A DNA stretch of 64,000 bases, taken from positions 2,314,686 through 2,378,685 of the forward strand of contig NZ_CP060397.1 of assembly GCF_015840715.1 (NCBI RefSeq). The letters are read 5' to 3'. The position numbers and the translations under genes are program-made. This document shows, one piece after another, positions 8,852 through 17,572 of this stretch (its first letter is position 1; each line of letters starts with the position of its first letter). The notes beneath the pieces are model-generated. The model ran no database searches. It was not told the origin of the DNA and saw only the letters and a program-made list of their open reading frames with translations. The stretch is from Synechococcus sp. CBW1004 (GTDB taxonomy: Bacteria > Cyanobacteriota > Cyanobacteriia > PCC-6307 > Cyanobiaceae).

Positions 8852-9769
8852 ATGCACTTCCAGGACATCATCGCCACCCTCAACCGCTTCTGGGCGGAGC
8901 AGGGCTGCCTAATCCTCCAGCCCTACGACACCGAGAAGGGTGCGGGCACCATGAGTCCGCACACGGTGCTGCGGGCGATCGGGCCGGAGCCCTGGGCGGT
9001 GGCCTATCCGGAGCCCTGCCGCCGTCCCACCGACGGCCGCTATGGCGACAACCCCAACCGCGCCCAGCACTACTTCCAGTACCAGGTGCTGATCAAACCC
9101 AGCCCCGACGCGATCCAGGAGACCTACCTGGCCTCCCTGGAGGCCCTCGGCATCCGGGCGGCCGAGCATGACATCCGCTTCGTGGAGGACAACTGGGAGT
9201 CGCCCACCCTCGGCGCCTGGGGCGTGGGCTGGGAGGTGTGGCTCGATGGCATGGAGGTGACCCAGTTCACCTATTTCCAGCAGTGCGGCGGCATCGACTG
9301 CACACCGGTGTCGATCGAGATCACCTACGGCCTCGAGCGGCTGGCCATGTATCTGCAGGATGTCGAGAGCATCTGGGAGCTCTCCTGGGATGGCAACCGC
9401 TCCTACGGCGACATCTGGCTGCCGTTCGAGAAGGGCCAGTGCACCTACAACTTCGAGGCCTCCAACCCGGAGCGGCTGCAGCAGCTCTTCGCGCTGTATG
9501 AGGCCGAGGCCACCGATCTGGTGGCGGCGTGCCTGCCGGCGCCGGCGCTCGATTTCGTGCTCAAGTGCAGCCACACCTTCAACCTGCTGGAGGCCCGCGG
9601 CGTCATCTCGGTGACCGAGCGCACCGCCACCATCGCCCGCATCCGCCATCTGGCGCGGCAGGTGGCCGAGGCCTGGCTGGCGGAGCGCGAGGCGCTGGGC
9701 TTCCCGCTGCTGGCCCGGGAGCAGGCCGGCGCGCTGCTGCAGCGCGCCGCTGAGCCGGTGCCCGCCTGA
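8852..9769 (+). CDS. glyQ: glycyl-tRNA synthetase alpha subunit
   Basis: A 305-residue class II aminoacyl-tRNA synthetase subunit, to be paired with GlyS encoded elsewhere. Highly conserved stretches are visible: [12 protein letters not shown] at the start, [48 protein letters not shown] and [19 protein letters not shown]. The ATG at 8852 is chosen because GlyQ proteins begin directly with this motif; an in-frame ATG at 8822 would add ten residues that look unrelated. It is the last translation gene of the hisF-menG-glyQ run. Confidence 0.95.
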   Translation: MHFQDIIATLNRFWAEQGCLILQPYDTEKGAGTMSPHTVLRAIGPEPWAVAYPEPCRRPTDGRYGDNPNRAQHYFQYQVLIKPSPDAIQETYLASLEALGIRAAEHDIRFVEDNWESPTLGAWGVGWEVWLDGMEVTQFTYFQQCGGIDCTPVSIEITYGLERLAMYLQDVESIWELSWDGNRSYGDIWLPFEKGQCTYNFEASNPERLQQLFALYEAEATDLVAACLPAPALDFVLKCSHTFNLLEARGVISVTERTATIARIRHLARQVAEAWLAEREALGFPLLAREQAGALLQRAAEPVPA

Positions 9770-9847
9770 TCCCAGGCAGGCGACGAAGAGCCGCACCCGC
9801 GCCGGCAGGGCTGGCCTTGCCCGGCGGAGGGAACTCTCCCCTGGCAG

Positions 9848-11953
9848 GTGTCGGCCGAGGGCATGGTCAGCGCAGCAGTCGCCGGCAGGCGCCAGGGTGC
9901 GGGCGTGGCCACGCGGCTGGCCACTCGGCTGATCGCAGTGGCGCTGGTCCTGGCGTTCCTGGTGCTGTTCGGGCTGCGCCTGCGGCCGGCCGCCCTGGGA
10001 CCCGCTGATCCGGTGCGCTGGCTCGCCGGTGGTGATGGGCCGGTGCCCGTGACCCTGCGGGGCGCCCTGCTCGAGGATCCCCGCCGGCCGCCGCCGTCAT
10101 CCCCGCGGCCTGCCAGCCCCGCCCCGCCGCCTGCGTCCGACGTGCAGCCAGGCGAGGGCCCCTGCAAGGCGCTGCTGCAGACCGCCGTTGGTCGCACGGA
10201 GCTGGCGCTGGATCCCTGCCCGCCCCTGCGCCAGGGCTGGCAGGTGCGGGCCAGCGGTGAGCTGAGGCGGCTGCGGCCCGCGCCCCATCCGCTGCTCGCC
10301 GGTCCGGCCGAGCGGCTGGCGGGGCAGGGGGTGCGGACCCGCCTGCGGGTGCAGCAGTTGCAGGTGCTGGAGCGCCCCGCGACGCCGATCCTCGATCTGC
10401 GCCAGCGCATCGCCGGGCGGCTCATCGATGCCGCCGGAGCCGAACGCGGCGGTCTGCTGGCGGCCCTGGTGCTCGGGAGTGCCGTGGTGCCTCTTCCCCT
10501 GGAGCTGCGCGAGGCCTTCCGCGCCGCGGGGCTCTCCCATGCGCTGGCGGCCTCGGGGTTTCACCTGACGGTGCTGCTGGGGGTGGTGACGGCGCTGGGC
10601 CGGCCCCTCCCCCGGCCGCTGCGGCTGGTGCTCTCGGCAGGGGCGATCCTCGCCTTTCTGCTGCTGGCGGGGCCACAGGGCTCGGTGGTGCGGGCGGTGC
10701 TGATGGGGGCTGTGGCGCTGCTGGCACTGGAGTGCGGCCGCCGCGCCAGGCCGCTGCCTTTGCTGCTGGTCACCGCGGTGACGATGCTCTGGCTCCAGCC
10801 CGCCTGGCTGCGGGATGTGGGCTTCCAGTTCTCGGTGCTGGCAACGGCCGGCCTGCTGATCACGGCCTCGCCGCTGGAGCAGGCGATCGCGGCGCGGCTT
10901 CCTGATGGACGGGGCGGCCGGCCGGGCTGGCTGCAGCGGCTGCTGGCGCCGGCCCTGTCGGTGCCCCTGGCGGCGACCCTCTGGACACTGCCGTTGCAGC
11001 TGCTGCACTTCGGGGTGGTGCCGCTCTATGCGGTGCCCGCGAACCTCGTGGCCGGGCCGCTGCTGACACCTCTGACCCTGGCGGCGATGCTGCTGGCGGC
11101 GGTGGCGCTGCTCGTGCCATCCCTGCTGCCCCTGCTGCTGCTGGCGGTGGATCCGCTGGCAAGGCTGTTGCTGGCGATCGCCGCCTGGTTCGCACGCCTG
11201 CCGATGGCCCAGTGGCAGATCGGACGGCCGCTGCCGCTGCTGGTGGCCCTGTTCGCCCTGGCGGTCCTGGGCTTGTTGCTGCCGCTGCCGCGTCGCTGGC
11301 TCAGGCCGATGGCGCTGCTGCTGCTCCTGGTGGTGGCGGCGGCCCATCTGCAGCTGCTGCGGGCCGATCAGCTGCTGCTGGTGCACCAGGGGAGTGCCGG
11401 CGAAGGACGCGATCTGCTGCTGGCACGCAGCCAGGGCCGCGGTGCGTTGATCAGCAGCCGCGCCGATCCGTTCAGCTGCCGCCAGGTGGGCAGCCTGGTG
11501 AAGGGACTCGGCCTGCCGCGTCTGGACTGGGTGCTGCTCCTTGATCCGGTCGCGTCGCAGGATCCCGCCTGCTGGAGGGAGCAGAGCGACCTTGTGGTGG
11601 CCTATGGCGATGACAGCCTGCCCCTGGCGGCGGGGGAGCGGCTCGAGAGTCCGGGACTGGCGGTGCAGGCGCTGACGCAGGACAGCCATGCCCTGCATCT
11701 GGAGCTCGGCAGCCAGCGGTGGCTCCTGCTGCCCGACAGGCAGGCCCTGCAGGCCTGGCAGGATCTGGACGAGACGCCGCCACAGGGGGTGTGGCTGGGG
11801 TTCCAGCCCAGGCCGCAGGAGCGGCGGGCCCTGCAGCGGCGAGGCAGCTCCGGTGGCTGGCGCTGGATCAGCGGATCGGGGCGCAGCGGCGCATTGCCAC
11901 CGCCCTGGCGCGCCAGCGGCGACAGTGGTTCCCTGCAGGCCCCCGGGGGGTGA
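9848..11953 (+). CDS. comEC: ComEC/Rec2-family DNA uptake channel protein
   Basis: A 701-residue membrane protein of the competence family that carries one DNA strand across the inner membrane during transformation. Domain order: N-terminal helices and an OB-like periplasmic domain (about 25-190), then the Competence domain with AALVLGSAVVPLP and the signature SHALAASGFHLTVLLG, about eight more helices to residue 510, then a hydrophilic C-terminal domain. That last domain is where other ComEC proteins have a metallo-beta-lactamase fold, but no HxHxDH motif is present, so it looks degenerate. GTG start at 9848, with ATG at 9863 as an alternative. Confidence 0.9.
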   Translation: MSAEGMVSAAVAGRRQGAGVATRLATRLIAVALVLAFLVLFGLRLRPAALGPADPVRWLAGGDGPVPVTLRGALLEDPRRPPPSSPRPASPAPPPASDVQPGEGPCKALLQTAVGRTELALDPCPPLRQGWQVRASGELRRLRPAPHPLLAGPAERLAGQGVRTRLRVQQLQVLERPATPILDLRQRIAGRLIDAAGAERGGLLAALVLGSAVVPLPLELREAFRAAGLSHALAASGFHLTVLLGVVTALGRPLPRPLRLVLSAGAILAFLLLAGPQGSVVRAVLMGAVALLALECGRRARPLPLLLVTAVTMLWLQPAWLRDVGFQFSVLATAGLLITASPLEQAIAARLPDGRGGRPGWLQRLLAPALSVPLAATLWTLPLQLLHFGVVPLYAVPANLVAGPLLTPLTLAAMLLAAVALLVPSLLPLLLLAVDPLARLLLAIAAWFARLPMAQWQIGRPLPLLVALFALAVLGLLLPLPRRWLRPMALLLLLVVAAAHLQLLRADQLLLVHQGSAGEGRDLLLARSQGRGALISSRADPFSCRQVGSLVKGLGLPRLDWVLLLDPVASQDPACWREQSDLVVAYGDDSLPLAAGERLESPGLAVQALTQDSHALHLELGSQRWLLLPDRQALQAWQDLDETPPQGVWLGFQPRPQERRALQRRGSSGGWRWISGSGRSGALPPPWRASGDSGSLQAPGG

Positions 11954-12019
11954 CGGCCCGTACAATTGCGGCCGGCTTGTGCACTCCCGTCCCCGCGGCA
12001 GTCGGCGTGAGCCCCACCG

Positions 12020-12104
12020 GGAGAGGTGGCTGAGTGGTCGAAAGCGAACGACTCGAAATCGTTTGAAGGGCAACCTTCCGTGGGTTCGAATCCCACCCTC
12101 TCCG
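12020..12104 (+). tRNA. tRNA-Ser (anticodon CGA)
   Basis: An 85-nt cloverleaf with a long variable arm. The acceptor arms GGAGAGG (12020-12026) and CCTCTCC (12097-12103) pair fully, with G as the discriminator base. The anticodon loop CTCGAAA is closed by AACGA/TCGTT, giving anticodon CGA for UCG codons. The T-arm GTGGG-TTCGAAT-CCCAC is perfect. CCA is not encoded. The long variable arm and G73 agree with a type II serine tRNA. Confidence 0.97.
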
Positions 12105-12224
12105 TTTCACGGGAACCCAGTCCAATACGAGGTTCTCAAGCCCAACGCCCAGCCCTTGGGAGGAGATCCGCCAGGGCCAGCGAGGCACGACAATGAGGAA
12201 ATGGACCCCTGGCGCCATGGTTAG

Positions 12225-13455
12225 GGAAGCTCTGATCAAGACCGGGAATTGAGCGCAAGCGTGTCTCATTCTCGTCAATGAGACACAAGTGGGGTATTTT
12301 GTCCTTGGCTACTCGCCAGGTGCTTCAATCCAGGGCCTGACTGGCTTATTTCTCGTGAGTTCCCCGATCATTTTTGGCTGCTCACCCTCAAGATGGCACA
12401 CTTATTCTGTCATTTACGCTGTAGAAGGACAACGTTCGCGCACCATCCAGAGATTGGCGAGGGCAAACAGCATCGTCAGCTTGAGGTTGTTCTTGCGGAT
12501 GCCTCGGTAGAAGACCTTCCGAAATCCAAACTGGCACTTGATGATCCGAAATGGATGCTCCACCTTTGCCCTGACATGTGCTTTCGCCGCCTCCATCAGA
12601 TCCAGCAGTCTTCCCTCTGGGGTGTCCGGTAGAACTCGGCGCTGTCCGGGCTTCATGGCGATGCGCATCTCTGCTTCGCAGTCCTTGAACGCCTCACGCT
12701 TTTCGATGCCGATGTGGCCAGAGTCGCCGTAGATCACGCGTTCCTCGCCATGGACGCGATCGGGTGCCGTGTTCAGCTCATGGACGTTGGCAGCCGTGCT
12801 CACCACGGAATGGACCAGACCCGAGGCTGCATCCACACCGATGTGGCACCGCATCCCAAAGAACCACTGGTTGCCTTTGGCCACCGAGTGCATTTCAGGA
12901 TCCCGCTCGCCCGTCTTGTTCTTGGTTGAACTGGGAGCGTTGATGATTGTGGCATCGAGGATCGTACCCTCCTTAAGCATCACGCCCTTCTCCCGCAGGC
13001 TCTGGTTCACCGTCTCCAGGATCTGCTCTGCTATCCGATTCTCTTCCAGGAGGTGGCGGAAGTTCAGGATCGTCGTCTCGTCAGGGATCCGGTCCTCAAC
13101 CATGTCGATCCCAGCAAAGCGGCGGAAGCAGGGGGTATCGATCAGCATCTCCTCCATCAAGGGATCGGAAAGCGTGAACCACTGCTGCAGCAGGTGGATG
13201 CGCAGCATCACCTCCAGCGGAAACGGTGGGCGCCCGCCCTTGGCAGAAGGCCTGTGGTACACAGGCGAAATCAAGGCCAGGAAAGGATCCCAGGGCACTG
13301 TGGCTTCCATCTCATCGAGGAAGCGCTGCCGGCGCGTTTTCTTCTTGGCGTAGGTCTGCTCGTAGTCCGTGAAACCCAACTGGAGGGGGGCCGCCATCCG
13401 CTGCCAGTCTCATTATTGGAACTGTACTGATTCTATCGGGTTTTTCAGGGGTTCC
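12225..13455 (-). mobile_element. intact IS5-family insertion sequence, copy 1 (1231 bp)
   Basis: The element is bounded by 4-bp target duplications TTAG (12221-12224 and 13456-13459), of the YTAR type used by IS5 elements. Imperfect terminal inverted repeats begin GGAAGCTCTGATCAA on one side and GGAACCCCTGAAAAA on the other. It carries one transposase gene. Nearly identical sequence occurs at 50795-52025 and, split in two, at 48879-53117. It landed 116 bp after tRNA-Ser and about 90 bp beyond the end of the seven-gene leftward cluster. Confidence 0.93.
12414..13397 (-). CDS. IS5-family DDE transposase (copy 1)
   Basis: A 327-residue transposase: an N-terminal DUF772-type helical domain (RPPFPLEVMLRIHLLQQW) then a DDE domain with ATIINAPSSTKNKTGERDPEM, the second Asp in VIYGDSGHIG, and the Glu region RAKVEHPFRIIKCQFG (Y2-R3-E6-like motif). 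The frame is uninterrupted, so it may be active. It differs from the other copies by very few residues, for example LPDTPEGR here against LADTPEGR in the split copy, which points to recent spread. Confidence 0.93.
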   Translation of the reverse strand: MAAPLQLGFTDYEQTYAKKKTRRQRFLDEMEATVPWDPFLALISPVYHRPSAKGGRPPFPLEVMLRIHLLQQWFTLSDPLMEEMLIDTPCFRRFAGIDMVEDRIPDETTILNFRHLLEENRIAEQILETVNQSLREKGVMLKEGTILDATIINAPSSTKNKTGERDPEMHSVAKGNQWFFGMRCHIGVDAASGLVHSVVSTAANVHELNTAPDRVHGEERVIYGDSGHIGIEKREAFKDCEAEMRIAMKPGQRRVLPDTPEGRLLDLMEAAKAHVRAKVEHPFRIIKCQFGFRKVFYRGIRKNNLKLTMLFALANLWMVRERCPSTA

Positions 13456-13544
13456 TTAGGCAAATCGCCAGGCAAAACGAACGCTGAACGGCGATCCCGA
13501 CGTATTGGACGAGTGAAACCGACCGAGAAGATCGCGGTCTGCTT

Positions 13545-14219
13545 TCAGGCCACATGACGGCTGATGATCGGCCGTTGGGCTAGTTCGTCGCGCCAGGTCT
13601 GCGCCCAGTGCATCTGGCTGCGCTCATAGAGCAGGGTCAGCTCAGAGAGGGCCTGGTCGTGGTAATCGATTCGCAGATCGAGCAGCGGGAAAGCTGCCTC
13701 GCCACTCACCTGCAGGGCTGCGGAGGTGGCGTGGCTGGCACGCCTGTCGCCGCCGGCGGCTTCGCCCGCATGCAGCGCGTGGATCAGGCGTCGTCCAAGC
13801 TTCCAGCTGGGGTCACTGGTGAGAAAGGCCTCTTCCATGGCGATCAGGACGGCTTCCCCCACCAGCAGATTGCCCGCCACGGCAACCCCCTCGCGGCTCC
13901 GGTGACCCGCCCACTCACCGCAGTCTGCGCCCGTCCAGGCGGCGGTCTGGCCGCGGGCATCGATCAGGTGAAACTGGCGCAGGTTCCGTTGGGGATCGTC
14001 GCGCAGCAGGCTGGCTTTCACCTGCTCGGCGCTGAGGTTCTGTTCAAGACGCTCCAGCCCGCAGATGCCCAGATAAGGGTTGGTGTGGGCCTGGGTGGCG
14101 ACGGCACCCACACCGGAGCGAATGTGCGGCACGGTGGATCCGACAGCCAGATGAAAGGTGGCCACGGCCACCCCGAAGCGTCCGTTGCCCGGATCCCGCG
14201 CCAGGATCGAGAACGTCAT
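13545..14219 (-). CDS. DUF1028 family protein (Ntn-hydrolase superfamily)
   Basis: A 224-residue protein with the DUF1028/COG3342 pattern: TFSILARDPGNGRFGVAVAT at the N terminus, SGVGAVATQAHTNP, and WAGHRSREGVAVAGNLL near 100-120. The family is assigned to the Ntn-hydrolase fold, with an unknown substrate, and often sits beside amidohydrolases. Its start overlaps the stop of the upstream M20 hydrolase gene by 4 bp, so the two are translationally coupled. It is the last gene of the carbamoyl/ureide-type cluster. A hydrolytic role on the product of the M20 enzyme is an inference. Confidence 0.82.
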   Translation of the reverse strand: MTFSILARDPGNGRFGVAVATFHLAVGSTVPHIRSGVGAVATQAHTNPYLGICGLERLEQNLSAEQVKASLLRDDPQRNLRQFHLIDARGQTAAWTGADCGEWAGHRSREGVAVAGNLLVGEAVLIAMEEAFLTSDPSWKLGRRLIHALHAGEAAGGDRRASHATSAALQVSGEAAFPLLDLRIDYHDQALSELTLLYERSQMHWAQTWRDELAQRPIISRHVA

Positions 14220-15484
14220 GGATCCCGGCCTGGATCCAGCGCGCGATCAAGTTGCAGCAGGCTCGCCAGCAGCACACTGGTGCCGGCCAGGCATTGCTCA
14301 AGGCTGGTGAATTCGGCGGCCGAGTGGCTCAGTCCGCGGTGGCTGGGCACAAAGATCATTCCCATGGGCCAGCGGCGCCCCATTTCCTGTGCATCGTGGC
14401 TGGCACGGCTCGGCAATGGGCTGGCGCTGTAACCCAGGTCTGCAGCGCAACGGGCAATGGTGGCCATCACGGTGGGGTCCGCCGGTGTGGGCTGCACTTC
14501 GAACTGGGGTTCGATGACCAGACGACAGCCGCTGCTGGCCTCGATCCGTTGCAGCTGCTGACGCAGCCCTCGCTCGAGGGCGTTGAGCACCGCGCTGCTG
14601 AGATCGCGCAGGTCCACGCTCAGTACCACCTCGCCGGGCACCACATTGGCGGCGTTGGGCCACACGTCGAGGCGGCCCACGGTGGCGACCGGCTGCCCGG
14701 GATGGCCAGCGGCGAGCTGTTGCACCGCCAGCACCACCTGGGAGGCGGCCACCAGGGCATCCTGGCGGTCGTGCATGGGGGTGGTGCCGGCGTGGTTGGC
14801 CTGCCCCTGCACGCGGATCGTGAACCGCCGCTGCCCCACCACGCCCTCCACCACACCGATCGTGTGCTGGCGCTGCTCCAACACACCGCCCTGCTCCACG
14901 TGCAGCTCCAGAAAGGCGGCAATTTCGCCGTCGCTGCGGCGGGCCTCGGCCAGATGGGCCCAATCGCCACCCAGATGGGCCAGGTTGCGCTCAATCGATT
15001 CGCCGTTGCTGGTGGTGTAGGCGTCCGGATCGGCGCTGGCGGCACCGGTCATGCCCTTGCAGCCCACCATCGTCGATTCCTCATCGGCGAACACCACCAG
15101 TTCCAACGGGTGGCGCAGCTGGTGCTCACAGTCCTGCAGGCAGCGCAGCACTTCCAGCCCGGCGATCACCCCCAGGGCGCCGTCGTAGCGGCCCCCCGTG
15201 GGCACCGTGTCGAGGTGGGAGCCCGTGACCAGGGCCGGCAGGTGGGGCTCGGATCCTTCGCGGCGCGCGATCAGGTTGCCGGCGGAATCCACCCGCGCCG
15301 TGAGCCCGGCCTGCAGCAGCCAGCTGCCGAGCAGTTCACGGCCCTGCCGGTCTTCAGGGCTGAAGCCACGCCTGCAGATGCTGCCGTCGGGCTGGGCGCC
15401 CACTTCAGCCATCGCCTCAAGCGCCGCCAGCAGGCGGAGCCCATTGGGCTGAAGACGTGGCGCGACGGGGGACGCCAGAGACAA
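14216..15484 (-). CDS. M20-family amidase: N-carbamoyl-L-amino-acid hydrolase / allantoate amidohydrolase type
   Basis: A 422-residue binuclear metallohydrolase. Metal-ligand motifs are visible: GSHLDTVPTGGRYDGALGV near residue 87 (His and bridging Asp), ADEESTMVGC near 130 (Glu pair), ELHVEQGGVLE near 200 and a late SRASHDAQEMG. The HVEQG motif places it in the HyuC/AllC branch, which hydrolyses ureido bonds of N-carbamoyl amino acids, allantoate, ureidoglycolate or beta-ureidopropionate. The true substrate cannot be read from the sequence. It lies 21 bp after asparagine synthase and overlaps the DUF1028 gene by 4 bp. Confidence 0.88.
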   Translation of the reverse strand: MSLASPVAPRLQPNGLRLLAALEAMAEVGAQPDGSICRRGFSPEDRQGRELLGSWLLQAGLTARVDSAGNLIARREGSEPHLPALVTGSHLDTVPTGGRYDGALGVIAGLEVLRCLQDCEHQLRHPLELVVFADEESTMVGCKGMTGAASADPDAYTTSNGESIERNLAHLGGDWAHLAEARRSDGEIAAFLELHVEQGGVLEQRQHTIGVVEGVVGQRRFTIRVQGQANHAGTTPMHDRQDALVAASQVVLAVQQLAAGHPGQPVATVGRLDVWPNAANVVPGEVVLSVDLRDLSSAVLNALERGLRQQLQRIEASSGCRLVIEPQFEVQPTPADPTVMATIARCAADLGYSASPLPSRASHDAQEMGRRWPMGMIFVPSHRGLSHSAAEFTSLEQCLAGTSVLLASLLQLDRALDPGRDP

Positions 15485-15505
15485 GCGGTGATGACCTCAG
15501 AAAGC

Positions 15506-17569
15506 TCAACAGAGAATCTCCGGTCGCCGAGCGCTCTCCTGTAGTGACGATGACACTTCAGGGTGCCAGCCCAGCGCATCGGCCATCGCCCTGGCCTTGG
15601 CCGGGATGTCGGTGGCGATGAACAGGCGGTGCAGCATCTGCACGCCCAGCAGGTGGTTGATGACCGCATCCAACTGCACCCGTTCGGCATCGGAGGTGGC
15701 GGGGTCATCGTGGCGTGCGAACAGACGGTTCACCCCCTCGGCGCTGAGCAGCCCCGCAGCGGCGATGGCCTCGGGGTTGAGGTGGGTGTCGGCCAGCTCC
15801 TTCATCTGCTGCCATTTCTTCGGCTCGGTGTGGGCCGGTGGCGCCATGAAGGCAAATTTCTCGCGCTTGTAGAGCACCTCCGGCAGCAGGCCCGCCATGG
15901 CCTCGCGCAGCACATATTTCTCTGTTTTGCCCTTGATGCGCAGCTCCGGCGGCACCTGCACCGCCACTTCGGCGAGGTGATGATCGAGAAAGGCAGGGCG
16001 AGCCTCCATCGAGTTGGCCATGTCCACCCGGTCGCCGCCCCAGGTGAGGATCTGCCCCTCGAGCATGGTCTTGATCCACACGTACTGGGCGCGATCGAGC
16101 GCGTGGCGCCCCTCCAGCTGTTCGGGGTTGAGCTCGGCGGCGATTGCCCTGCCGGGTGAATAGCCCTCCAGGGCCGTCCGATGCTCGTCGGCCAGGAGCT
16201 CCGGCACCAGCGGTGCGCAGGCCAACCAGGGCTGCAGGCAGCTTGGCGTGAAGCCCACCACGGCGGTGAGATCGGGATCATCGATCTGATCCGCCGCCAG
16301 CATGGCGCCCTGCACCAGGGCGTTCGACTGATCCAGCAGCTGCTGGCAGCTGCGGCGTTCCTCCTCGGGCAGGTCGTCGAGGCCGTGCAGGTACATGTCG
16401 CGGCGGAAGGCGGGATAGCCGCCGAACAGCTCATCGGAGCCCTCGCCCGTCATCACCACCTTGTAGTCGACATCGTTGACGTGGCGACTCATCAGGAACT
16501 TCGCCACCGCCAGGGTGTTGTAGATGGTGCGTTCGGTGTGCCAGAGCGTGCGCTCCATCCAGCCGTAGAGCTGCTCGCCGCTGAGGCGCAGCACATCCTG
16601 CTCGGCGCCGGTGGCATCGGCCATCTCCCGGGCGATCGGCGTCTCGTCGTAGCGGGCGTCATCGAAGCCGATCGTGAAGGCCTTGACCGGGGTCTGACTC
16701 ACGGCGGCAGCCAGCCCCAGGATCGAGCAGCTGTCGATGCCGCCGGAGAGGTAGCAGCCCACGGGTACATCGGCCACCATTCGCAGTTCGACCGCCTCGA
16801 GCAGCGCCTCACGGATCGCGGCAATGTGGTGCGCTTCGCCCAGGCTGCGGTCGCGCTCGTGCTCACGCGGGAAGTTGAGATCCCAGTAACACCATTGCGA
16901 GACCTCGAGCTGCCCGTCGCGCCGCTGCACCTTGAGCACATGGCCGGGTCGCACCTGCTGAATGCCGGCGAAGGCCGTGCTGCCGGGCACCATGGTCTGC
17001 ATCAGCTGGTGGAACAGGCCTTCGGAGGTGAAGCGCCGCTCCACGGCCGGGTGGGCAAACAACACCTTCAGTTCCGAGCCAAACACCAACCCCTGCGGCG
17101 TCAGGCACCAGTACTGGGGCTTGATGCCGAAGCGATCGCGCACCAGGTAAAGACAGTCCTCGCTGCGGTCGTAGAGGGCGAAGGCGAACTCGCCCCGCAG
17201 TTGCGGCAGGGTGCTCTCGAGGCCCTGCTGCTGGTAGAGCCGCAGCAGGATTTCGGAGTCGCTCTTGCTGGTGAAGCGCATGCCGCGGGCGGTCAGGTCG
17301 GCGCGGATGCGCTGAAAGTCGTAGAACTCGCCGTTGTGCGCCATCAGCAGCTGGCCATCGCCGCTGATGAACGGTTGGCGGGCGCGGTTCTCGTTGAGAT
17401 CAATGATCGAGAGGCGGGCATGGCAGAAGCCCACGCCGGCATCGTCGATGCCGCGCACACCGAAACCATCGGGGCCGCGGTGCACCTGAATCGCGGCCAT
17501 GTTCACCAGCAGCTGCGGATCCACCGCCTCCGCAGGGTTGTTGTGAAAGATGCCGCCGATTCCGCACAT
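15506..17569 (-). CDS. asnB: glutamine-hydrolysing asparagine synthase (AsnB family)
   Basis: A 687-residue protein. Its N-terminal glutaminase domain starts MCGIGGIFHNN, where Cys2 is the nucleophile after Met removal, and includes HRGPDGFG and AHNGEFYDF. The synthetase domain has the pyrophosphate loop LSGGIDSCSILGLA near residue 270 and GEGSDELFGGYP near 370. It is longer than the about 550-residue biosynthetic AsnB and resembles the extended paralogues often found in specialised clusters. It lies 3 bp after the carbamoyltransferase gene, so its amide-forming chemistry may act on a product of this pathway rather than on free aspartate. Confidence 0.9.
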   Translation of the reverse strand: MCGIGGIFHNNPAEAVDPQLLVNMAAIQVHRGPDGFGVRGIDDAGVGFCHARLSIIDLNENRARQPFISGDGQLLMAHNGEFYDFQRIRADLTARGMRFTSKSDSEILLRLYQQQGLESTLPQLRGEFAFALYDRSEDCLYLVRDRFGIKPQYWCLTPQGLVFGSELKVLFAHPAVERRFTSEGLFHQLMQTMVPGSTAFAGIQQVRPGHVLKVQRRDGQLEVSQWCYWDLNFPREHERDRSLGEAHHIAAIREALLEAVELRMVADVPVGCYLSGGIDSCSILGLAAAVSQTPVKAFTIGFDDARYDETPIAREMADATGAEQDVLRLSGEQLYGWMERTLWHTERTIYNTLAVAKFLMSRHVNDVDYKVVMTGEGSDELFGGYPAFRRDMYLHGLDDLPEEERRSCQQLLDQSNALVQGAMLAADQIDDPDLTAVVGFTPSCLQPWLACAPLVPELLADEHRTALEGYSPGRAIAAELNPEQLEGRHALDRAQYVWIKTMLEGQILTWGGDRVDMANSMEARPAFLDHHLAEVAVQVPPELRIKGKTEKYVLREAMAGLLPEVLYKREKFAFMAPPAHTEPKKWQQMKELADTHLNPEAIAAAGLLSAEGVNRLFARHDDPATSDAERVQLDAVINHLLGVQMLHRLFIATDIPAKARAMADALGWHPEVSSSLQESARRPEILC

Positions 17570-17572
17570 GCT

